The position numbers were made by a program, and so were the translations under genes. This document shows positions 16,937-25,839 of a DNA stretch of 64,000 bases, one piece after another (position 1 is the stretch's first letter; every line of letters begins with the position of its first letter). The stretch comes from Lentzea sp. NBRC 102530 (GTDB lineage Bacteria > Actinomycetota > Actinomycetes > Mycobacteriales > Pseudonocardiaceae): positions 186,001 through 250,000 of the forward strand of contig NZ_BSTF01000006.1 in the NCBI RefSeq assembly GCF_030269365.1, in the 5' to 3' direction. The notes under the pieces are model-generated. The model searched no databases. It saw only the letters and a program-made list of their open reading frames with translations, and was not told the origin of the DNA.

Positions 16937-17126
16937 CGTGCACCGTCCGTTCGGGCTGGGAGGCCCCAGTTACCCGGTGCCGCCGCGGGCAAACGGGTGG
17001 CGCGGGGCCAGGTAGGGTGGAGTCACCGAGGGCATGTCGCGCAGCAGCGGTCGAGCTGATGCCGCCTTGGGCGCACCACACAGCCCGGCATCACCCCGTT
17101 CCCGCCCATGCTCATCGGAGTTCCGC

Positions 17127-17291
17127 ATGCCCATGTCCACACCCCTGATCATCGACGTCGACGACCAGCCCGACACGACCGGCAGCTGCGCCGTCTGTCC
17201 CCACCCCTGGGCCGAGCACGACGCGCTCGGTGTGCGGTACTGCACCGCCACCACGGTGTCCGCGCTGCCCCGCGGCTGCATCTGCCCATGA
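17127..17291 (+). CDS. Cys/His-rich small zinc-binding-like protein
   Basis: 54 residues with CAVCPHPWAEHD, GVRYCTA and RGCICP. The spacing of five Cys and two His suggests a structural zinc site. This small protein type often precedes GNAT genes in actinomycetes. The ATG at 17127 has GGAG at 6 nt; a second ATG at 17133 is less well placed. The stop overlaps the GNAT start (ATGA), giving translational coupling. A broken copy lies at the left end of the window. Confidence 0.7.
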   Translation: MPMSTPLIIDVDDQPDTTGSCAVCPHPWAEHDALGVRYCTATTVSALPRGCICP

Positions 17292-17860
17292 CCGCGAAAA
17301 CCCTCACCACCGCGCGGTTGACGCTGCGCCCGTGGCAGGTCGACGACGCGCCGGCCGCTCTGGAGATCTACGGGCACGCGGAGGTGACCCGCTGGCTCAG
17401 CCCGGAGATGGACCGCGTCCCGGACAAGGCGGCGATGCGGTTGCTGTTGCAGCAGTGGGCCGCCGAGAACGCCCGCCTGCCGTCCGCGGCCGGCCGGTGG
17501 GCGGTCGAACGCACCGCCGACGGTCAGTTGATCGGCGGCGCGGTCCTGCTTCCGCTGCCGCCGGGCGAGGAGGACCTCGAGGTCGGCTGGCACCTCCGCC
17601 CCGACGCGTGGGGCAACGGCTACGCGACCGAGGCGACCCACGCGCTCGCCGAGTGGGCGTTCCGCCACGACGTGAACGAGGTCTTCGCCGTCGTGCGGCC
17701 GGGCAACACCCGCGCCGCCACCACCGTGCGGAACAACGGCATGCACTGGGTGGGGGAGACGACGAAGTACTTCGGCGTCGAACTGCAGGTGTTCCGCCTC
17801 CGCCAGGCCGATCTCGACCCGGCGGCGCCCCCGTCGCTGCGCCCGCCCGGCGACGACTGA
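17288..17860 (+). CDS. GNAT family N-acetyltransferase
   Basis: 190 residues of the RimJ/RimL-like GNAT subgroup: TARLTLRPWQVDDAPAALE at the start, GWHLRPDAWGNGYATEA carrying the acetyl-CoA pyrophosphate loop, and HALAEWAFRHDVNEVFAVV. The substrate could be a protein N-terminus or a small amine; the sequence does not tell. It forms a two-gene operon with the small Cys-rich protein. The tail (PPSLRPPGDD) is probably disordered. A decayed paralogue starts at base 110. Confidence 0.88.
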   Translation: MTAKTLTTARLTLRPWQVDDAPAALEIYGHAEVTRWLSPEMDRVPDKAAMRLLLQQWAAENARLPSAAGRWAVERTADGQLIGGAVLLPLPPGEEDLEVGWHLRPDAWGNGYATEATHALAEWAFRHDVNEVFAVVRPGNTRAATTVRNNGMHWVGETTKYFGVELQVFRLRQADLDPAAPPSLRPPGDD

Positions 17861-18262
17861 CCCGCACCTCCTGCTCCTCGGCCCCGCCGTGACGGCACCT
17901 CGGCGGGGCCGAGCCGTCTCCTGCGCGTTTGGCCGCCGGGATTCCGGCTATTCGCGGGGAGAAGCATCGACAGCCGCCCGGACCCGCGTGGTCTCGATTC
18001 CCTGCCGCGCGTGGTTCGCCGCACTGGAACTGTCCTATTAGGACGAAGCGCTCCCGCCGGGCTTGCGGGCCCGCGTGACCGTCGAGGCCGCGTCCACGAG
18101 GAGTTCGGCGTCACCGCTGTCGCCGAGGCCGCGCACGACTGCCTGCGCGACGCGGTCGCGCCGGTCCGTCCGGGAGGTGTGCAGCGCGGCTCCGCGCCCA
18201 CCACCGGCGGCACCGGCGACCGTCCTGCCTGAACCACGAGGATTTCCGACCACGGAGGCACC
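17861..18262 (+). other. 402-bp intergenic region with a small palindrome
   Basis: No convincing gene. A perfect palindrome GTCCTA-T-TAGGAC lies at 18032-18044 and could be an operator or part of the tal promoter region. The tal ribosome binding site (GGAGG) is at the far right. Short open frames here lack coding character. Confidence 0.5.
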
Positions 18263-19405
18263 ATGGCCACGGGCCACGACCACCCGCTCACCGAACTCGC
18301 CGCCGCAGGCGTGTCGATCTGGCTCGACGACCTGTCCCGCGAGCTGTTGTCCGGAGGCAGGCTGCAGGCGCTGATCGCGGACCGCGGCGTCGTCGGCATC
18401 ACCACCAACCCGACCATCTTCGCGTCCGCGCTGGAACGGGGAGAGCGCTACACGCGGCAGCTCAGACGGCTCGCGGAGGTGGAGGCGAGCATCGAGGACA
18501 TGGTCTTCGCCATCACCACCGACGACGTGCGGGAGGCCTGCCACGTCCTGCGACCGGCGTACGACCGCACGGACGGCGTCGACGGCAGGGTGTCGCTGGA
18601 GGTCGACCCCGGCCTCGCCCACGACACCCAGGCGACCATCGACCGCGCCCGTCTGCTCTGGTCGGCCGTCGACGAGCCGAACCTGCTCATCAAGATCCCG
18701 GCCACCACGGCGGGGCTCGACGCGATCACCGCGGTCATCGGCGAGGGCATCAGCGTCAACGTCACGCTCATCTTCTCCCTCGACCGGTACCGGGAGGTGG
18801 TCGACGCCTACCTCACCGGCCTGGAGACGGCTCGGCTCAACGGGCTCGACCTGGCCGGAATCCACTCGGTCGCCTCGTTCTTCGTGTCCCGTGTGGACAC
18901 CGAGATCGACGCGCGTCTCGACGCCATCGGCACTGACCGCGCGCTCGCGGCCAAGGGCAGGGCGGCGATCGCCAACGCCCGTCTCGCCCACGAGGTCCAC
19001 GTGACGAGCCTGGCCACGCGACGCTGGCGCGACCTGGCCGCGTCGGGAGCGCGGCCGCAACGACCGCTGTGGGCCTCCACCGGGGTGAAGAACCCCGCCT
19101 ACCCGGACACGATGTACGTGTCCGAGCTGGCCATCCCGGGCACCGTCAACACCATGCCGGGACCGACGCTCGAGGCGTTCGCCGACCACGGCACCGTGAC
19201 CCCCGTCGTGCTCGAAGAGGTCTACGGTCCGGCCCAGGACGTGCTCAGCGAGATCGCGCTGCTCGGAATCGACTACCGCGAGGTCACCGACGAGTTGGAA
19301 CGCCAGGGTGTCCGCAAGTTCGTCGACAGCTGGGACGAGCTCGTGGAGACCGTCCGCGGCGAGCTCAGCCGCGACCTGGCCGCTCCCGCGCCTCACGGAA
19401 GATAG
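18263..19405 (+). CDS. tal: Transaldolase
   Basis: 380 residues, the long actinobacterial transaldolase form. It shows [16 protein letters not shown] at the N-terminus, the Schiff-base Lys in [12 protein letters not shown] (Lys144) and [13 protein letters not shown]. It transfers a dihydroxyacetone unit from sedoheptulose-7-P to glyceraldehyde-3-P in the non-oxidative pentose phosphate pathway. Start ATG follows GGAGG. Usually this gene sits between transketolase and zwf/opcA; here those are absent, so it is an orphan copy and possibly a second transaldolase. It stops 3 nt before the truncated UbiA gene. Confidence 0.93.
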   Translation: MATGHDHPLTELAAAGVSIWLDDLSRELLSGGRLQALIADRGVVGITTNPTIFASALERGERYTRQLRRLAEVEASIEDMVFAITTDDVREACHVLRPAYDRTDGVDGRVSLEVDPGLAHDTQATIDRARLLWSAVDEPNLLIKIPATTAGLDAITAVIGEGISVNVTLIFSLDRYREVVDAYLTGLETARLNGLDLAGIHSVASFFVSRVDTEIDARLDAIGTDRALAAKGRAAIANARLAHEVHVTSLATRRWRDLAASGARPQRPLWASTGVKNPAYPDTMYVSELAIPGTVNTMPGPTLEAFADHGTVTPVVLEEVYGPAQDVLSEIALLGIDYREVTDELERQGVRKFVDSWDELVETVRGELSRDLAAPAPHGR

Positions 19406-19408
19406 CCG

Positions 19409-19789
19409 TCAGGTGCTCACGGTGAGCAGCAGCACGACACCGGCGAACCAGCCCAGCGACAACGACGACACGACCGTCGCCAGCGCCGCCGCGACCGCGG
19501 CGGCCGCGACCGCGGACACCGGAACCTCTCCTGCGGCAGCGGGTTTGTCCGCGCGCCCGGCGGCGTGATCGCGGGCGGCGTCGATCCAGTCGTTGGACCA
19601 GCCGATCGACAGCTGGCCCGTGAGCACCGCGGCACCGAGCAGCGTGGCGCGCGGGCCGTCGATCCCGGCGCCCAGCCCGAGCAGGACCGCCACCACCGTG
19701 ACGGCGAGAGCGGGCAGGGGATGACACGCGCGTGCGAGACCTTGCAGTAGTCGCAACGACTTCCGGCGGTGGATCGCTGTGCCGCTCAT
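19409..19789 (-). pseudogene. UbiA prenyltransferase, 3'-truncated
   Basis: 126 residues covering only the N-terminal part of a UbiA protein: ACHPLPALAVTVVAVLLGLG and the first Asp-rich motif SNDWIDAARDHAAGRADKP. Full-length members have about 280-300 residues and a second Asp motif, both absent. The frame ends right against the transaldolase stop, so a deletion probably joined the two. Family members transfer isoprenoid chains to aromatic acceptors. It is divergent from the type III PKS operon, suggesting it once prenylated that polyketide. It is probably non-functional now. Confidence 0.75.
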
Positions 19790-19825
19790 CTGCCGAGTGT
19801 AGGCGGAAGCCGTACCGTGACAGGG

Positions 19826-20884
19826 GTGACGACAATTTCGGCGGTGCACGGAGTTCTTCCGCCGCACCGCTACCCCCAGGCAAGGCTGACAAACCTGTTC
19901 GCCCGATTATGTTTGCCGGACTCCGCTTCCCGCGCGGTGGTCTCGCGCTTCCACAGCAGCGCCCGCGTCGGGTCGCGGCACCTCGCACTGGCCATCGAGC
20001 GGTACGACGAGCTCGACGGTTTCACCGCGGCCAACGACGCTTTCCTCTCCGTCGCGGTCGATCTCGGCTGTGAGGCCGCACTGGCGGCGCTCGCGGACGC
20101 GGGACTGCGACCGTCCGATGTGGACCTCATCGTGTCGACGACCGTCACCGGGATCGCGGTGCCCTCCCTCGACGCCCGGATCGCGGCGCGGATCGGCCTG
20201 CGCCCGGACGTGAAGCGGATCCCGATCATCGGCCTCGGCTGTCTGGCAGGCGCGGCGGGAGTCGCGCGGCTGCACGACTTCCTGCGCGGCTGGCCGGGCT
20301 CGGTCGCGATGCTCGTGTCGGTCGAGCTGTGCTCGCTGACCGTGCAACGGCAGGATCCCAGCGCTGCCAACATGATCGCCTCGGGCCTCTTCGGCGACGG
20401 CGCCGCGGCCGTCGTCGCGGTCGGCTCCGAGCACATCGGCGCCACGGCCGGTCCCCAGGTCGTGGACTCGCTGAGCCACCTGTACGCGGACTCCGAACGC
20501 GCGATGGGGTGGGACGTCGGCAGCACCGGACTGAAGATCGTGCTGGGCGCCGAGGTCCCCGAGCTGGTGCGCGAGCACCTCGCCGACGACGTCAAGAACC
20601 TGCTGGCACCACACGGTCTGGAGATCGGCGACATCGCGCGCTGGATCTGCCACCCCGGCGGGCCGAAGGTCATCGAGGCCATCCAGTCGGTGCTCGGCCT
20701 CGACGAGCAGGACCTCGCGATGACCTGGCGGTCGCTGCACGAGATAGGGAATCTGTCCTCGGCGTCCGTGCTGCACGTCTTCGCGGACACGCTCACGGCC
20801 CGGCCCGCCGCCCCGGGCGACTGGGGCGTGGTGATGGCCATGGGGCCGGGCTTCTGCGCCGAGCTGGTGCTGCTGAGGTGGTGA
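19826..20884 (+). CDS. Type III polyketide synthase
   Basis: 352 residues of the chalcone/stilbene synthase fold with the complete catalytic triad: Cys139 (GLGCLAGAAG), His276 (CHPGGPKV) and Asn309 (GNLSSAS). It condenses malonyl-CoA units onto an acyl-CoA starter; related actinobacterial enzymes make alkylresorcinols, alkylpyrones or tetrahydroxynaphthalene. GTG at 19826 is the likeliest start (VTTISAVHG); GTG at 19817 is an alternative. Only 36 nt separate it from the divergent UbiA start. It leads an operon in which each gene overlaps the next. Confidence 0.92.
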   Translation: MTTISAVHGVLPPHRYPQARLTNLFARLCLPDSASRAVVSRFHSSARVGSRHLALAIERYDELDGFTAANDAFLSVAVDLGCEAALAALADAGLRPSDVDLIVSTTVTGIAVPSLDARIAARIGLRPDVKRIPIIGLGCLAGAAGVARLHDFLRGWPGSVAMLVSVELCSLTVQRQDPSAANMIASGLFGDGAAAVVAVGSEHIGATAGPQVVDSLSHLYADSERAMGWDVGSTGLKIVLGAEVPELVREHLADDVKNLLAPHGLEIGDIARWICHPGGPKVIEAIQSVLGLDEQDLAMTWRSLHEIGNLSSASVLHVFADTLTARPAAPGDWGVVMAMGPGFCAELVLLRW

Positions 20885-21399
20885 GCCAGGCGTGGTACTC
20901 GGTGCTGGTCGGCCTCGTCGCGGCCGAGCGGCTGGCCGAGCTGGTCGTCGCGAGGAGGAACCTGGCGTGGAGCCTCGCCCGCGGCGGGCGGGAGTCGGGG
21001 TTCGCGCACTACCCGTTCATGGTCGTGCTGCACACCGGCCTGCTGGCCGGGTGCCTGGCCGAGGTCTGGCTGTCCGGCCGCGCCTTCGTGCCCGCACTGG
21101 GCTGGCCGATGTTCGCGCTCGTCGTACTGTCCCAGGTCCTGCGGTGGTGGTGCGTCCGGACGCTCGGACGTCAGTGGAACACCCGGATCGTCGTCGTGCC
21201 GGGACTTCCGCTCGTGACCGGCGGTCCGTACCGCCTGCTCCCGCACCCGAACTACGTCGCGGTCGTGGTCGAGGGCTTCGCACTGCCCTTGGTGCACGGC
21301 GCGTGGCTGACCGCGTCGGTCTTCACCGTGCTGAACGCGGGTCTGCTGGCGGTCCGCGTCCGCGCGGAGAACGACGCGCTGCGGTCGGCCCGTGTCTGA
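20881..21399 (+). CDS. ICMT-family carboxyl methyltransferase
   Basis: 172 residues, about five membrane segments. The C-terminal motif GPYRLLPHPNYVAVVVEGFALPL is typical of isoprenylcysteine carboxyl methyltransferase-like proteins. In bacteria such proteins are regularly encoded directly after type III PKS genes and are thought to methylate the polyketide product. GTG overlaps the PKS stop (GTGA), so the two are coupled. It probably works in the membrane, which suits a lipidic polyketide. Confidence 0.87.
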   Translation: MSQAWYSVLVGLVAAERLAELVVARRNLAWSLARGGRESGFAHYPFMVVLHTGLLAGCLAEVWLSGRAFVPALGWPMFALVVLSQVLRWWCVRTLGRQWNTRIVVVPGLPLVTGGPYRLLPHPNYVAVVVEGFALPLVHGAWLTASVFTVLNAGLLAVRVRAENDALRSARV

Positions 21400-22426
21400 C
21401 CGGATGCACGACGTCCTGGTGGCCGGCGGAGGCCCGGCGGGGCTCGCCGTCGCGCTGGGCTGTGCCCAGGCCGGCATGGACGTGCTGGTCTGCGAGAGGA
21501 GGCCAGGGGTGCTCGACAAGGCCTGCGGGGAAGGGCTGATGCCCGGTGCCGTGCACGCACTGGCCGCGCTCGGGGTGGACCCGCCCGGCCACCCGATCGA
21601 CGGCATCACCTACCGGCAGGGACGTCTGACGGCGCACGCGCCGTTCCGCTGTGGCGCCGGACGGGGAGTCCGCCGCGTCCGGCTGCACGACGCGCTCGGC
21701 GAGGCAGTCCGCCGTGCCGGGATACCTGTGCTGGACACGCCGGTCACCGACGTCCTCCAGCACGACGACCACGTGCGGGCCGGGGCGTTGCGGGCGCGCT
21801 ACCTCGTCGCCGCGGACGGCCTGCACTCGCCGATCCGCGCTCTCGTCGGCCTGCGCTCGCCGGGCAGGACCTCCTCGCCGCGCTGGGGACTGCGGCGCCA
21901 CTTCGCCCTGGAGCCCTGGAGCGATGGGGTGGAGGTGACGTGGGCGCCCCGGTCGGAGGCCTACGTGACACCCGTGGCACCGGACACCGTCGGCGTCGCG
22001 ATCCTGTCGCCGGTCCGGGGCGGCTTCACCGAGCAGCTCGCCGCTTTCCCCGAGCTGGCGGAGCGGCTGGCCGGTGCGGCACCGGTCTCGACCGTGCGCG
22101 GAGCAGGGCCGTTGCGGCAGCGGACCACCGGCCGGGTCGCCGGACGCGTGCTGCTGGCGGGCGATGCGGCGGGCTACGTCGACGCGCTGACCGGCGAGGG
22201 GCTCGCCCTGGCGCTGACGACCGGGGCCGAGCTCGTCCGCTGCCTGCGGGCCGGGCGCCCGGCGGACTACGACCGCGCCTGGGCGCGCGCGTCGCGCCGT
22301 TCCCGCTGGCTGACGGAGTCCCTGCTGTGGACCAGGAACCGGCCGGTGCTCGGGCGCCGGATCGTTCCCGCCGCGGTGCGCGCGCCGTGGCTGTTCGCCG
22401 CCGCGGTCGACCAGCTGGCTCGCTGA
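21392..22426 (+). CDS. FAD-dependent oxidoreductase (monooxygenase-like)
   Basis: 344 residues. N-terminal FAD/Rossmann motif VLVAGGGPAGLAVALGCAQA, ACGEGLMP, and the second FAD motif RVLLAGDAAGYVDALTGEG. This combination is seen in geranylgeranyl-reductase-like and aromatic-hydroxylase flavoproteins next to type III PKS genes. It likely oxidises or reduces the polyketide or its chain. Start GTG at 21392 overlaps the ICMT gene by 8 nt. No membrane anchor is evident. Confidence 0.85.
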   Translation: MSDRMHDVLVAGGGPAGLAVALGCAQAGMDVLVCERRPGVLDKACGEGLMPGAVHALAALGVDPPGHPIDGITYRQGRLTAHAPFRCGAGRGVRRVRLHDALGEAVRRAGIPVLDTPVTDVLQHDDHVRAGALRARYLVAADGLHSPIRALVGLRSPGRTSSPRWGLRRHFALEPWSDGVEVTWAPRSEAYVTPVAPDTVGVAILSPVRGGFTEQLAAFPELAERLAGAAPVSTVRGAGPLRQRTTGRVAGRVLLAGDAAGYVDALTGEGLALALTTGAELVRCLRAGRPADYDRAWARASRRSRWLTESLLWTRNRPVLGRRIVPAAVRAPWLFAAAVDQLAR

Positions 22427-23577
22427 TGGCCGCGCGCGACCGGTGGGACCTGGTCGTCGTCGGCGCCGGGCCCGCGGGCTCCACGGCCGCCCTGGCGGCG
22501 TTGCGCGCCGACCCGGACGCCCGCGTGCTGCTGCTGGACGCCGCGGAGTTCCCGCGCGACAAGGTCTGCGGCGACGGGGTCGCACCGCACGCGCTGGACG
22601 TCCTGGGCGGGCTCGGCGTGGACGTCGGCGCTCTCACCGCCGGCACGGCCCCCGTCCTCGGCCTGCGGCTGACCGCGCCGAGCGGCGTGACGGCCGCCAG
22701 GGGGTTCGCGCGCCCCACCTCGGTCGTCCCCCGCGCGCTGCTCGACGCGCGACTCGTCGCGGCTGCCCAGGAGGCGGGTGCGCGGCTGCGCCGGCACCGG
22801 GTGCGCTCGCTCGTCGCGGTGGCGGACGGCGTCGAGGTCTACGGGCGGTTCCACGCCCGCACGGTCATCGGCGCGGACGGCGCGGAGTCGGTCGTACGAC
22901 GGCGAAGCGGAGCCAGGACCGCCAGACCGGGCACCACCGCCATCGCACTGCGCGGGTACACGAGCGCGGACCCGTGGCCGGAGCAGGAGCAGCGGCTCGT
23001 GATGGCCACCGCGCACTGGCCCGCGTACGCCTGGGTCTTCCCCGTCGGTGACGGCACCGCGAACGTCGGCTACGGCGAGCTCATGCGCACCGGTCCGCCG
23101 ACGCGAGCGCATCTGACGGAATGCCTGCACGCGTTGCTGCCCGGCTGCCCTCCGCTGGCGCTGCGCGGCCACCGGCTGCCGTTGTCGCCGGGCAGGCCGG
23201 GCGTCGGCCGCGGTCGCGTGCTGCTGGCCGGGGACGCGGCCTCGCTGATCAACCCGCTCACGGGCGAGCGGATCTACTACGCCGTCCTGTCCGGAGCCCT
23301 CGCCGGTGCGGCCGCGACGACAGCGGATCCCGCCGGGCACTACCGGCTGTCGTTGCGCCGTCTGCTCGGCAGACACCTGCGGCACACCGATGCCCTCGCC
23401 TTGCTTACCCGCGCGCCCGCCCTCGTGGACCTGGCCACGGCCGCGGCACGTGACGACCGGCACGCCTTCGACGAGCTCGTCGAGATCGGCCTGGGAGCGG
23501 GCACGATCAGCCCTGGCCTCGTGGTGGCGATGCTCAGGGCAGCGGCCGGGAGACCGCCGCGCTCACCTCGGCGTTGA
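22426..23577 (+). CDS. Geranylgeranyl-reductase-family FAD oxidoreductase
   Basis: 383 residues: VVVGAGPAGSTAALAALRA, DKVCGDGVAPHALDVL, WVFPVGDGTANVGYGE and LLAGDAASLINPLTGERIYY. These are hallmarks of the geranylgeranyl reductase family, which saturates isoprenoid double bonds. The pairing with a UbiA remnant and a type III PKS hints at an originally prenylated polyketide with a reduced side chain. Its ATG shares one base with the preceding stop (TGATG). Last gene of the operon; its 3' end overlaps the convergent glycosyltransferase by 15 nt. Confidence 0.88.
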   Translation: MAARDRWDLVVVGAGPAGSTAALAALRADPDARVLLLDAAEFPRDKVCGDGVAPHALDVLGGLGVDVGALTAGTAPVLGLRLTAPSGVTAARGFARPTSVVPRALLDARLVAAAQEAGARLRRHRVRSLVAVADGVEVYGRFHARTVIGADGAESVVRRRSGARTARPGTTAIALRGYTSADPWPEQEQRLVMATAHWPAYAWVFPVGDGTANVGYGELMRTGPPTRAHLTECLHALLPGCPPLALRGHRLPLSPGRPGVGRGRVLLAGDAASLINPLTGERIYYAVLSGALAGAAATTADPAGHYRLSLRRLLGRHLRHTDALALLTRAPALVDLATAAARDDRHAFDELVEIGLGAGTISPGLVVAMLRAAAGRPPRSPRR

Positions 23578-24834
23578 CGTCGCCCGCGCGCGGACGTGCC
23601 GCGGCGCGATCCCGCGGCTGGTCACCGCCGCGGCGTAGACGCGCACCAGGTCGGACGCGACGCGGTGCCAGGAGTACCGCGCGAGCGCCCGGTCTCGTCC
23701 CGCGACGCTGAGCAGTTCCCGGTACGTGCCGTCGGCGAGCAGCGCGCGCAACGACTTGGCCATGGCATCCGGTTTCGCCCGCGGGACCAGCACTCCGCTC
23801 AACCCGTCCACAACGAGGTCGACCAGACCGCCGACCGCGGTGGCGAGGACGGGCGTGCCGCAGGCCATCGCTTCCAGCGCCACACCGCCGGACGACCACT
23901 CCCGCGGCGTGCACGCCACCACGTCGGCGGACCGCAGCAGCGCGGGCAGCTCGGCGTAGGGCACCTGGCCCGCGAACACGACGCGGTCGCCGACCCCGGC
24001 CGAACGGGCCAGCGCCAGCAGTCTCCTGGTCTCCTGGTCACCGTGGACGTCGCCCTGCGCACCGCTGCCGGCGATCACCAGTTCCACTCCCTCCATTGTG
24101 GACAGAGCGCCGATCAGGTCGTCGAACCCCTTGCGCGGCAGCAGTCTTCCCGCCGACACGATCCTGCGCGGCCGGATCCGGTCGACGGCTGAAGGTCCCG
24201 GTGCGAAGAGGTCGAGATCGACGCCCTTCGGCACCACCGCCAGTTTCGACCGGTCCACGCCCATGCCGAGGACGGCGCGCGCTTCCGCGGAGCTGGTCGC
24301 GACGACCAGGGTGACCTCGTGACCGATGAGCCGTTCCACCGCGACGCGTTTGGTCGAGTCCGCCTCGGCCGCACGGTGGTCCTGAGGCCGTGCCGTGCCC
24401 AGCGAGTGGTAGGTCTGCACGACCGGCACCAGGCTGTTCCTGGCGCTCAGCACGGCGGCGATCCCGGACAGCCAGCCGTGGGCGTGCACGACGTCAGGGC
24501 GCCGCGCCTTCCAGGCCAGCTCGAGGAACTCGACGAGATCTCCCGCGTGGGCCAGGACTTCGTCCGCGCCGAGCTCCACCGGGGGCCCGGCCGGCACGTG
24601 CACGACCTCGTAGCCGCGCGGGCTGTGCACGAGCTGCGGAACGTGGGGATGGTCGCGCCGCGTGTAGACGACGACCCGGTGGCCGAGCGCGGCCAGCGCG
24701 GCCGCGAGTCCCGCGACGTGGAGACCCTGGCTGCCGGCGCCGGACGATCCGGGGTCGGCCAGCGGGCTGGAGTGCGCGGAGACAAGCGCGATGTTCTTGC
24801 GCGTGAACGAGATCGGCTCGACACGGACGCCCAC
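23563..24834 (-). CDS. GT4-type glycosyltransferase
   Basis: 423 residues, GT-B fold: IALVSAHSSPLADPGSSGAG (N-terminal Rossmann with the Gly-rich loop), VVHAHGWLSGIAAVLSARNS, VVPKGVDLDLFAPGP, SAGRLLPRKGFDDLI and EWSSGGVALEAMACGTPVLA with the E-x7-E motif. It resembles the MshA-like and glycogen/trehalose-type GT4 group. The substrate is unknown. The GTG start is supported by GAGGAG at about 7 nt. It stands alone, convergent with the PKS operon. Confidence 0.88.
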   Translation of the reverse strand: MGVRVEPISFTRKNIALVSAHSSPLADPGSSGAGSQGLHVAGLAAALAALGHRVVVYTRRDHPHVPQLVHSPRGYEVVHVPAGPPVELGADEVLAHAGDLVEFLELAWKARRPDVVHAHGWLSGIAAVLSARNSLVPVVQTYHSLGTARPQDHRAAEADSTKRVAVERLIGHEVTLVVATSSAEARAVLGMGVDRSKLAVVPKGVDLDLFAPGPSAVDRIRPRRIVSAGRLLPRKGFDDLIGALSTMEGVELVIAGSGAQGDVHGDQETRRLLALARSAGVGDRVVFAGQVPYAELPALLRSADVVACTPREWSSGGVALEAMACGTPVLATAVGGLVDLVVDGLSGVLVPRAKPDAMAKSLRALLADGTYRELLSVAGRDRALARYSWHRVASDLVRVYAAAVTSRGIAPRHVRARATSTPR

Positions 24835-25005
24835 GGTGTTCTCCTCACGACGAGGTGATGAGACCGCGGGTCCGGGCGGTTGCTGCGTCTGCCAGCTCGT
24901 TCAGGTTACCCACATGGCGGCCGTCCGGCACTCTGGAACGCCGAGCACCCGTTGAGCCGAGCCGAGATCCCGGTCCCGGCGGACGATGCCGCGGGACCGG
25001 TCCGG

Positions 25006-25767
25006 TCACAGATCGGTGGGACGTGGTGAGAGGACGACCTCGGGGCGCAGTTCGCCGAGAACGACCTCTCTGGCCACATCGGCCAGCCGGCGACCACCGT
25101 TGCGGGCGTAGCCGCGCAGCGTGTGGAACGCCTGCTCCATGTCGAGGTTCCCGGCGAACGCGAGCACACCCTTGGCCTGTTCGATGACGACCCGGCTGTT
25201 CAGCGCCGTCTGCAGCTGCTCGGTGACCACCTCGCCGCGCCGGATGGCGCGTTCCTGCAGGATCCCGATCGTCGCTGTGTCCGCGAGGGTGCGCACGACC
25301 AGCAGGTCCTCGTCGCTGAGCAACCCGGTCTCGTGGCGGAACAGGTTCAGCGTGCCGATGGTCTCGCGCCGCAGCCTCATCGGTACGGCGTGCACCGAGG
25401 CGAAACCCCCCGCGAGGGCGAGCGGCGCGAACCGCGGCCAGCGCTGGACCTCCTTCGACAGGTCCGCGACGAGCACCGCCTCGCCGCTGTGCGCGCAGTC
25501 GTAGCACGGGCCCTCGCTCGCCTGGACCTGGAACAGCTCGAGCGTGCGCGTCTGGGCCGACGAGTAGGCCACCACCCGCAGGCCGCCGCGCTGGTCGGAC
25601 AGCATCAACCCGGCCACCGTCGCGTCCAGCAACTGGACGCAGTGTTCGACCAGCCGGTGCAGCACGTCCACCACGTCGTAGTCGTCGACCAGCGTGTCCG
25701 CCAGCTCGACCAACGCGTGGAGCAACCGCGACTCCCGCTCGGTCCTGGACGGTGCGCTACCGCTCAT
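25006..25767 (-). CDS. GAF-ANTAR domain regulator
   Basis: 253 residues: GAF about 25-180 (VAGLMLSDQRGGLRVVAYSS, GPCYDCAHSGE, VPMRLRRETIGTLNLFRHE) and ANTAR about 185-240 (VVIEQAKGVLAFAGNLDMEQ). It keeps both Cys of the GPC-x-x-C motif. Likely a ligand- or redox-controlled RNA-binding antiterminator. ATG at 25767 with AGGAG at 6 nt was preferred over the overlapping GTG. The next GAF-ANTAR gene lies upstream in the same direction (72-bp gap), so they may be co-transcribed. Confidence 0.87.
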   Translation of the reverse strand: MSGSAPSRTERESRLLHALVELADTLVDDYDVVDVLHRLVEHCVQLLDATVAGLMLSDQRGGLRVVAYSSAQTRTLELFQVQASEGPCYDCAHSGEAVLVADLSKEVQRWPRFAPLALAGGFASVHAVPMRLRRETIGTLNLFRHETGLLSDEDLLVVRTLADTATIGILQERAIRRGEVVTEQLQTALNSRVVIEQAKGVLAFAGNLDMEQAFHTLRGYARNGGRRLADVAREVVLGELRPEVVLSPRPTDL

Positions 25768-25839
25768 CACCAGCTCCTGTCTTCTTCGTCCGACGGTAGT
25801 GCTGCCAGTACGGGGCCGCCGTCGAGGTCTCGCAGGCGG

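Noticed and set aside
15749..17059. 436-residue plus-strand open frame
   Set aside because: Antisense of the cation/proton antiporter gene; composition is low-complexity Gln/Glu/Gly/Arg typical of shadows in high-GC DNA.
18038..18240. Frames on both strands in the gap before tal
   Set aside because: No motif, no ribosome site and no conserved neighbourhood; treated as intergenic.
19870..21609. 579-residue minus-strand open frame
   Set aside because: Opposite the type III PKS and ICMT genes, whose catalytic residues are intact; the minus translation has no recognisable fold.
24840..25005. Possible small gene between the GT4 and GAF-ANTAR genes
   Set aside because: Frames here are extensions of antisense shadows and lack a start with a ribosome site.
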